A DNA stretch of 64,000 nt, from positions 18,042,001 through 18,106,000 of the forward strand of contig CM070633.1 of assembly GCA_036346255.1 (NCBI GenBank). The letters run 5' to 3'. Both the position numbers and the translations under genes were made by a program. The notes beneath the pieces were generated by a model that was not told the origin of the DNA, searched no databases, and was given only the letters and a program-made list of their open reading frames with translations. This DNA comes from Ampelocalamus luodianensis (lineage: Eukaryota > Streptophyta > Magnoliopsida > Poales > Poaceae). Shown piece after piece: positions 56,986 to 64,000 of the stretch; positions within the stretch are counted from its first letter, which is position 1; each line of letters opens with the position of its first letter.

Positions 56986-59382
56986 TGTAATACCCGAATG
57001 TTTCTACGGAAGGAGAGTAAAGCGAAAAGGGGTTTCTGTAATACTCCAACTTATTGTAATGAAGGAAGCAGTGAAAAGAGAAATTAAACTTTAGACGAGG
57101 GAAAAACTGCAATTCTTTGACAACTTGGGCTTCGGGCTTTGGCCTAGGAGGCCCATGAGGGGCCGGCCACTAATAAAAGGAGGGGGAAACCCTAGCCCAC
57201 CATTGTAGCACGCATTGCTACAGTGTTCCGCCGCTGCTACAGTGCCGCTACAGTGCGCGCCCTCGTTGCACTCCGTTGCTCTCTCTTGGTGGTGCTCTCC
57301 CATTGCTGTCGACCAAGGAGAAAGGTGGAGGGAGAGAGGAGAAGAAGAGGAGATGAGCTTCTAGCGGGGGTATTTCAGCGGGCATGCATGTCTCCAAGGG
57401 TAACGATTGCCGGTTGTTGTTGTTTGATTAGTCGTAGAAGTGAAACCGATTAAATTTGATTAGATCAAAGTCTGTCTGTTGGAAATTCAATTCTGTCCAG
57501 TAGTTTGCGCGGCTGTTTTCGCAATCTTAGAAGCCGAATCAGAGGATCCCATCTCCTAGAGTATTGTAGTTTTTGTTCTTAGCTTTCGGTGGCCGCTAAG
57601 AACACTAAATTCCGACTTTCGAGTCAAAAGTTATGATAGATTTATTATCTGCTGTCCAGAATCCTGACGAGAATTAGCAGTCTCTGTATAGGTTGATATA
57701 TGGCCTAGTTAGAGGATGATTCAGAGGTCTTGCCCATAACAAATTTTGAAGGTGATATCACTAGCTTTCAGGATTGATAAAGAACACCTCATTTGGATTT
57801 ATAGATCAAAAGTTATGCACTTTTCATTGTGACTGTCCAGATTGTAGGTCAGTCTGTCCAGATTGTATGTCAGTTTCTATCTTTAGTTTTGACCCGTGTG
57901 CCACTTTTTGTTAAAGGCAAAATATGAATGTTGTGCCAACTAGGGTATTGTAGGTAATTTCATAAACTTTTCAGATTGTTAAAGAACACTCAATTCGGAG
58001 TTGTAGTTTAAAACTTATGGACGTTTTAGTTTTGCTGTTCTAATTGCTCAGTCAGATTCTGTTCTGCTGTTTCGTTTGACAGTTAGCAATTTAGTTTGGC
58101 CGAATTGGGTTATCTCGTCAACTACAAAGTTGTAGATATATTTGTTAAGCTCGTGTAGGATCTGGGCTCATCTCTTTTGGAGTCCCAGATCATTAGTTTT
58201 GGTCTTTACCGTGCTGCTGTCCTGATGGGATTCCATGTTGCTGCTGGAATTTCAGATTCGGGTTATGACTATGTTTTGGGTGTGCAAGAGGGTAGTGTAG
58301 AATATTAATTCATGATGGGCTCTATGTTGTTCTTATTTCGGTTATTTAATTGTTTAGGCCGCGAGTCTACGGGTTTAGGAGCGCCATCGTTGCTCGCTAA
58401 CGCGTCGCAACGCTTGAAGGCAAGTACTTTGTTGGTTTTAAGTCTTTGTGATTGTGATTGTTTACATGAATATGATGTGACATCTTGTGATACCCGAAAT
58501 GCTGAATTGGTTATGTTCTATCAATATGTGGAGTAAATGCCGAAAGATGATATTAGCATTGTTCATGTTCATATCATGCATCCTTTTATTCATGCTATGT
58601 CCACGGGAGTGGATCGTAAGTCCCACCATTCCAATGTAGGCGAGTTTGGACATTGTCATGTCCCGCCCACGGAGTGGATTGAAAGACCCATCAATTCCGG
58701 TATGGGCACGTAAGACCCATCAATTCCAGTATGGGCAGCTTTGGACACCTACATGAAACGTTCTTCATATAGGACTTGGATCCCGCACTTTTGTTAAGGT
58801 GCGGGCTTAATGAACACCGACGGGTGTGTCACTCGCTATACCGTATAAGCATGTGTGCATCCATCCTTGAGTACATTCATTCATGCCATGCATTCCTAAG
58901 TTTTCATTCGATGTATGCTCATATTCTCTTATGATGATGACTTGTTCATATGTGTGTTATGTCCCTTTTTGTACTTGAGTCGTGGACTCACTCTTGTGTT
59001 GTTTGTTTATTTTAGGTAACCCCTGATGTTGGCTCACTTGGGAGGGAGTAGACACGCACTACTTGTTCACATCATCCAATTCATGTTCAAGATTAAATTT
59101 AGTTCTATCTTACATTCGTAAATGATGAACTGTAATAATAAATTTATAATTGGTGAAGGAAGGATACCTTCTCCACATTGATGTTGAATTATTACTGCAT
59201 GTGAACTTTCATTATCAATGAACTGAAATAAATAGATTAGATGGTAAAGGAAGGATACCTTCATCATGTCTTGGTTGTTTTGATACTATCATTAGTTGAT
59301 TTTATTCAAATTCTTCCGCATTATGGATGTATGTTAGATGTTTTAGGTGACATCTTGGCTTCCGAATAGCCAGGGTGTTACA
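56986..59382 (+). repeat. Element B 3' LTR
   Basis: 2397 bp, near-identical to 13032-15437. It ends GGGTGTTACA and is followed by the CTACG duplication. The mini-exon copy is 58358-58419. Confidence 0.93.
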
Positions 59383-59387
59383 CTACG

Positions 59388-59726
59388 TGGTGTACACAAC
59401 TTTTGATTTGTTCTGGAGCTGAGTACCTGGGAGATCCGGAGTTTGTTATTCGTTAACAACGTTGACCACCGAATAAGATCTTACCTTCGAGTCTTGTCCG
59501 ATGAGTGTACCGAGAAATGTAGGGTTGAGTGTTAGGACTTATGTCTTTTCACGTCTTTGGGTTGTGGTCCTCAGTCCGAGAGAGAGGCCATTTGGGAGTT
59601 AGAGATTTGCTTGTGTGAGCGTTATCCAGATTTGGTCGTAACGGGTATCCATTTACCATTGTTAATTTTCAGTCACCGTTTTTCTCTCGTTTAGATCGGC
59701 GTTTAGATTCGGGGTCGAATCCTGTT
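59388..59726 (+). mobile_element. Element A interior, 3' part
   Basis: 340 bp resuming A after B. It is homologous to the last 300 bp before the LTRs of B and C (GGGAGATCCGGAGTTTG, AAGATCTTACCTT.GAG). Confidence 0.8.
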
Positions 59727-59739
59727 AAGGGGGGTAGAA
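59727..59739 (+). other. Element A polypurine tract
   Basis: AAGGGGGGTAGAA directly before the 3' LTR. Confidence 0.85.
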
Positions 59740-61848
59740 TGTAATACCCCGTTTTCATTTAGAACGAATTTTGTTCAAATTCGTTTTAAAAAGAGAATTT
59801 CGGCGTTTCGTGTGCTCTTCTAGTTTTGGGCATGGGCCTTTGGCCAGCAGGCCCAAGAGGGGGCCCCTTGTGGGCCAAGGGGGGCAGCTAGGAAGCCTAA
59901 GGGGGGGGGCAACCGTGGGCCCATAGGCCCATTAGTGTGGCCGGCCAAGGGGGGGCACAACCCTAGCACGCCCCCACTTCTCCCACTTCCCCACCTCCTC
60001 CCATAGGCAGCCACCACTTTCACTCCCCCATGCTGCCGCCCCATCTTCCCTAGGTGCTGCCCTACTGTGGTGCTTCCCCTCGGTGCCATTCTCCCGTTGC
60101 CGGTCTCCCGCGAATGTTTGATTGGAGCTTCACAAGGCTACTGATCAAGATGGTGGGGGACGTCTCCACGGTTCAATCTTCGTGTTCCTGGGTGCTCCAA
60201 GGGTAACAAACATCAATTGTTGTTTTATGTTTAATCGTAGAAGCGAAACCGATTAGAATCGTTTGGATCAAAGTCAGTCTGCAGTAGATTCAAATCTGTC
60301 CAGTATGTTGCGCGGGCTGTTTCGATGTCTTAGAGGCCGAATCAGAAATTTTGATCTCCTAAAGTTATTTATATAATGTTCTTAGCTTTCGGTGGCTGCC
60401 AAGAAAACCTGATTCCGACGTACGGATCAAAACTTATGATCTTTTTAGTTTTTGTTGTCCAGAATTCTGACGAGATTTACATTTCAAGTTGTCTCCTAAA
60501 ATATGATTACGATAATGGCCGATTCAGAGTTTTCACTCAACTAGGTTATTGTAGATAATTGCATAACCTTTTTAGATTGTTAAAGAACTCTCAATTCGGA
60601 GTTGTAGATGAAAAGTTATGATCTATTAAGTACTGCTGTCTTACTTGTTTAGGTTGTTTTTGTTCTGTTATTTCATCTAACTGTTAGTAAATTAAATTGG
60701 CCGAATTGAGTTATCTTGTCAACAAGAATATTGTAGATATGTCAGTTAAGAACACATAGAAACTGGTCTCACCTCATTCCGAGTTCCAGATCAATAGATA
60801 TGATTTTTACCGTGCTGCTGTCCAGTTTCGGTTTGTGCCTGAGTAGTCAGTTTCCAAATTAGAGTTTATAGTTGAATCTTGAGTTACCGGGGAAACGTTG
60901 TAGAACGGTGTCGAGAAGTGTCGTGTGCAATGTGTTCTTATTTCAATTACTTAATTGTTTAGGCGGCGAAGCTTCGGGCTTGGGAGCACCATCGTTGCCT
61001 GGTAACGCGTCGCAACGCGGAATGCAAGTACTTTGCTAATCTTAATGGTTGTGATTGATGAATGCTTACATGATTATGTTGTGACATCTTATGATACAAG
61101 AGATGATGAATTGTCTATGTTCTTTATATGTGTTGAACCTATGCTATGAGATGATGTTTTTCATTGTTCATATTCATTTCATGCATCCATAATTCATGTT
61201 TCATCCACGGGATTGGATTGTAAGTCCCACCATTCCAATGTGGGCAGATTTGGACGTTGTCATGTCTCGTCCATGGGAGTGGATAGAAAGACCCATCAAT
61301 TATAGTATGGGCACGTAAGACCCATCAATTCCAGTATGGGCAGATTTGGATACCTGTATGAAACGTTCTTCATACGGGACATGGATCCCTGCACTTTTGT
61401 TAAGGTGCGGGCTTAAGTGAGCACCGACGGGTGTGTCACTAGCTATACCGGTATAAGCACGTGTGCAGTCCTTCCAATTCATAAATTCCATTCATTTCAT
61501 GCATTCATATATTCATTCAGTGTATGAGCACATTTTGTGGAGATATTGTCATGTTCATAATTATTGAATGTACTTGCTGAGTCTTGGACTCACTCTTGTT
61601 TGTTTTTTTTGTTAGTTTAGGTGATCGATGAAGATGTTCCTCTTGGGAGGGGGTAGACACGTACCACTCATTCACTTCACCTTACATCAGCTTCAATAAA
61701 AGAATTAGATTCTGTTCTTCTTTCATTATGTGATGGACTGTAATGAATAAACTTAGATGCGGATGATAATGTTCTTTATGCTAAGGTTGTTTAAATAACT
61801 GCTTACGTTCCCTAATTATTCGTTTGATATGATTATTTTAATGGATTC
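59740..61848 (+). repeat. Element A 3' LTR, truncated by F-right
   Basis: Matches 6860-8946 of the 5' LTR; the last 173 bp are cut off by F-right. It keeps the donor AAGGGTAAC (60201) that the 5' copy has lost, the hairpin CCTGTATGAA/TTCATACGGG (61353-61378) and a perfect TGAGTC/GACTCA hairpin (61578-61592). The mini-exon copy is 60963-61023. Confidence 0.92.
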
Positions 61849-62484
61849 TGTAACACCCCAGCCCGACATGACCCTGGAATGCTACTAAACAAAACCCTAA
61901 TAATTCTAATCAAGGCAACTTTAGTAAATTTCGGCAGAACCTCCCTTGTAAAATTAATTACACGGAGGTTCCAACATACAGATAATTCATAAATTAACTA
62001 AACTATCATCTAGACACATCAAAAGATAATCAAAGACATGCTAAGTATCTAGCAATCCAATGAAGTATAAAGTTCCACTACTCATCATTATTATACTTAA
62101 ACCCCTGCAAGAGACAAGACATAATGAACCTTTGAGTATCTTGCCCAATTACTAAAAATAATTACGATCTGAAGATCATTCAACTTTATTTAGTTCATGT
62201 GGCATGTGTGTGACTAGCGCACTACTTCCCCCATGCATGTCGTTCTTGGCTCAGGTACCTAAAACAACAATAAAAGCAAGAGTGAGTCCACAGACTCAGC
62301 AAGTACATAAAAACTATAACACCAACATACATGTAAAGGAGATCAACAATAGAACATCTCATATGCAAATGCAATGCTCAAGGAACCTTTATCTTTAACT
62401 TTTCGTGTGCATTACTGTGTAATGCGATGTATGCAACCGCCGCCGCATACCCATGCACGTGCGCGCACGCACGAGGACCAATTG

Positions 62485-62603
62485 CCCGTTACTCCGCAAG
62501 TAACGGGACCTCAAGCCCACGCTCCACGAGTGAGGATCTCGGGCCCGTCACATTCATGACGGGATCTCAAAGAAACATGCTTGGTCACCGCGTGACCAAG
62601 CCT
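62485..62603 (-). other. Group of stem-loops in LTR F-right
   Basis: On the plus strand: CCCGTTACT/AGTAACGGG (62485-62507, perfect 9 bp), CCCGTCA/TGACGGG (62544-62563, perfect 7 bp), CTTGGTCAC/GTGACCAAG (perfect 9 bp, about 62580-62600), with GGACCTC or GATCTC beside them. It is the counterpart of 17457-17599 in C. Confidence 0.75.
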
Positions 62604-62816
62604 TAATATGCTCTCAATATGCAAATGCTCATCTCTCATTCATCATCAATCTTACCAAAAGACAACAACATTGAACCACAGTAGAGCATAAGCATAATTT
62701 GAGCCATCACCATACTTAAACATTCATCAAGTAAGCCATCTTGCTATGCAACCATATATCAAATAGCACACAAACATAGCCAATCAATCACACCCATTTA
62801 ACAACAATGCACTTGC

Positions 62817-62876
62817 CTCAACCGTGCGAACGAGGAGGATGGGGATACGGTGCTGCTCCCGGAATCAAACCCACAC
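62817..62876 (-). other. LTR mini-exon candidate (F-right)
   Basis: 60 nt on the minus strand between ATGTTATCCAG and GCAAGTGC, ending GGTTGAG. It aligns with C (GTG.GG...GATCCC/GATTCC...CGCACGGT). Confidence 0.5.
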
Positions 62877-64000
62877 CTGGATAACATATGAGACACGCTA
62901 AAGCTACCATATAGATTCAAAAGCAAAACTATAGATACAACTGAGCATAACGGCCACTAAAACGCGGTCCCCAATTCTATTACCTAACTACCAGTCTGTC
63001 CTACCAGTGGACAGTCACCTTGAAAAACATAACTAATTGTACAGAAATCCAAATAAAGAGATCTTGTACATTCTGAAAAGGTTATTGAATTCCCCTTCTA
63101 AACCTAGTTGGTGAGGTTCTCTGATTCGTCCCTTTACTAGCCCTACCAAGCCATACAACAGAGTATCAATTCTCGCGTCGGGTCTCTGGACAGCAACAAA
63201 GAAACTATCATAACTTTCTCTACGTTCGTCCGAATTTCATGATCTTTAGTTTTCCTGAAAGCTGGAAGGATCATCTACATTTTCAGTTATGGTGAGCCCC
63301 TCTGATTTTTCATCTAAGTATACGCTTAAGTCGAAACACTAAAACCTGTCAGACCAGCCATCATTCCACAGCACAGACTCCCTAAGAAAAATCATAACTT
63401 TTTCTACAGAGGTCCAAATGATGTGATTCTTGTCGGCAATGAAAGATAACGAGATAACCTACAACTCTCTAGGTGATGGAAACCTCCAATTCGGCTTCTA
63501 ACAGCTTCTTAATTATTAATCAAAACGACTGCAGATTCTCGTCAGGATTTTGGGACAGCAGCAATTAAATCAACGTACCTTCTAAACCGTAAATCGGAAT
63601 TAGGTGTTCTTGGCGGCCAATTAAAGCTAAGAACAAAACCCAACTATCTCTAGGAGACAAGATTCCCAGATTCCACTTCTAAGGATGCCAAAGCTTCCAC
63701 ACACTAATCTGGACAGAACGCGATCTAGCAGCAAAAGTAATCGATCTACTAAACGAAACCGTAAACGCATAATATACTAATCAAACAGCGAAGAACACTC
63801 GTCGTTACCCTTGAAGAATCGTAGGAAGATGATGAACAGGCCTCGAAGAAGGTGATCCTCCTTCTCCTCTCTTCCTTCTCTTCTCCCTTTCCTTCTCACT
63901 TCTTTGGTCGGCAACAGCAGCGAATGATGGAGGCAAGGGCTGCCATGGGGAGGAGGCACCATGGTGGTGCTACAGTGGCGGCGTGCACTGTAGCACGCAC

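Larger units (their letters stand above)
13032..59382 (+). mobile_element. Element B: LARD-like gypsy-type retroelement nested in A
   Basis: Paired LTRs (13032-15437 and 56986-59382), an initiator-Met primer site, a polypurine tract and a perfect CTACG target duplication define a complete element. Its own interior is 15438-15745 plus 52941-56985, about 4.35 kb, and lacks gag/pol motifs. C and its passengers fill the gap. Confidence 0.93.
6860..61848 (+). mobile_element. Element A: LARD-like gypsy-type retroelement (outermost, nested)
   Basis: LTRs at 6860-9119 and 59740-61848 flank a primer-binding site, a polypurine tract and about 4.3 kb of own interior (9120-13031 and 59383-59739). The rest is element B and everything inside it. 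The two interior parts join at B's target duplication CTACG. I find no gag, protease, reverse transcriptase or integrase motif in A's own DNA, so it is probably mobilised in trans. It inserted in the LTR of E; the left 5-bp flank is GCCTC (6855-6859). The right end is cut by F-right, so the duplication cannot be checked. Confidence 0.85.
61849..64000 (-). mobile_element. F-right: reverse-oriented gypsy-type LTR, 3' part
   Basis: The plus strand starts TGTAACACCCC, so on the element strand the LTR ends GGGGTGTTACA here. The window shows 2.15 kb. Order on the element strand: hairpin 63967-63996, purine/pyrimidine blocks, donor GTAACG at 63808, modules with TCCAAATGATGTGATTC on the plus strand (63180-63600), a mini-exon (62876-62817), a hairpin group (62603-62485), a TGAGTC/GACTCA hairpin (62283-62298), and an acceptor at 62259-62260. 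Closest to C in layout. It inserted in the A 3' LTR; its other end is outside the window. Confidence 0.85.

Overview
The window is plant nuclear DNA, almost certainly from a large grass genome. It consists almost entirely of transposable elements inserted into one another. I see no intact host gene. The grass assignment rests on the families present: Ty3/gypsy elements with very long LTRs and initiator-Met tRNA primer sites, a chromodomain (Tekay/Del-type) gypsy element, an Angela/BARE-like Copia LTR, and a 13-kb CACTA (En/Spm) element. The species cannot be read from the sequence.

Layout. 1-1349: reverse LTR fragment (F-left), inserted into the 3' LTR remnant of a reverse gypsy element (G, 1350-1437) whose gag pseudogene runs to 2681. 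2682-3502: 5' part of a Copia LTR inserted in that gag. 3503-6859: first 3.36 kb of a forward LTR of the D family (E). 6860-61848: element A, inserted into E, with LTRs 6860-9119 and 59740-61848. Inside A lies element B (13032-59382, LTRs of 2.4 kb, perfect 5-bp target duplication). Inside B lies element C (15746-52935, LTRs of 2.4 kb). Inside C lies a CACTA transposon (18211-31486), and inside C's 3' LTR lies element D (36811-52039), a reverse Tekay/Del-type gypsy element with 5.1-kb LTRs and broken gag-pol. 61849-64000: another reverse LTR (F-right), inserted into the 3' LTR of A.

A, B and C each have 2.3-2.4 kb LTRs and about 4 kb of mutually related interior without recognisable gag or pol, so they look like large non-autonomous derivatives (LARD-like). 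D is the only retroelement here with recognisable gag, protease, reverse transcriptase, RNase H, integrase and chromodomain, and all of these are frameshifted. The CACTA element has its termini, a broken TNP2-type transposase, a well-preserved multi-exon TNPA-like (Transposase_24-type) gene, and what looks like a captured exon of a host S-formylglutathione hydrolase gene.

The most interesting signal is inside the LTRs. All ten LTR copies that reach this region carry a 57-63 nt mini-exon-like block, preceded by a polypyrimidine/AG acceptor and followed by the GC-type donor AAG|GCAAG (mutated in one copy). In the copies where it can be seen, this block is followed by a group of short, well-paired stem-loops, then a hairpin 20-30 nt upstream of a second acceptor. 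Several stems differ in sequence but stay paired. I infer that the LTR transcripts of these otherwise dissimilar families share a spliced, structured 5' leader.
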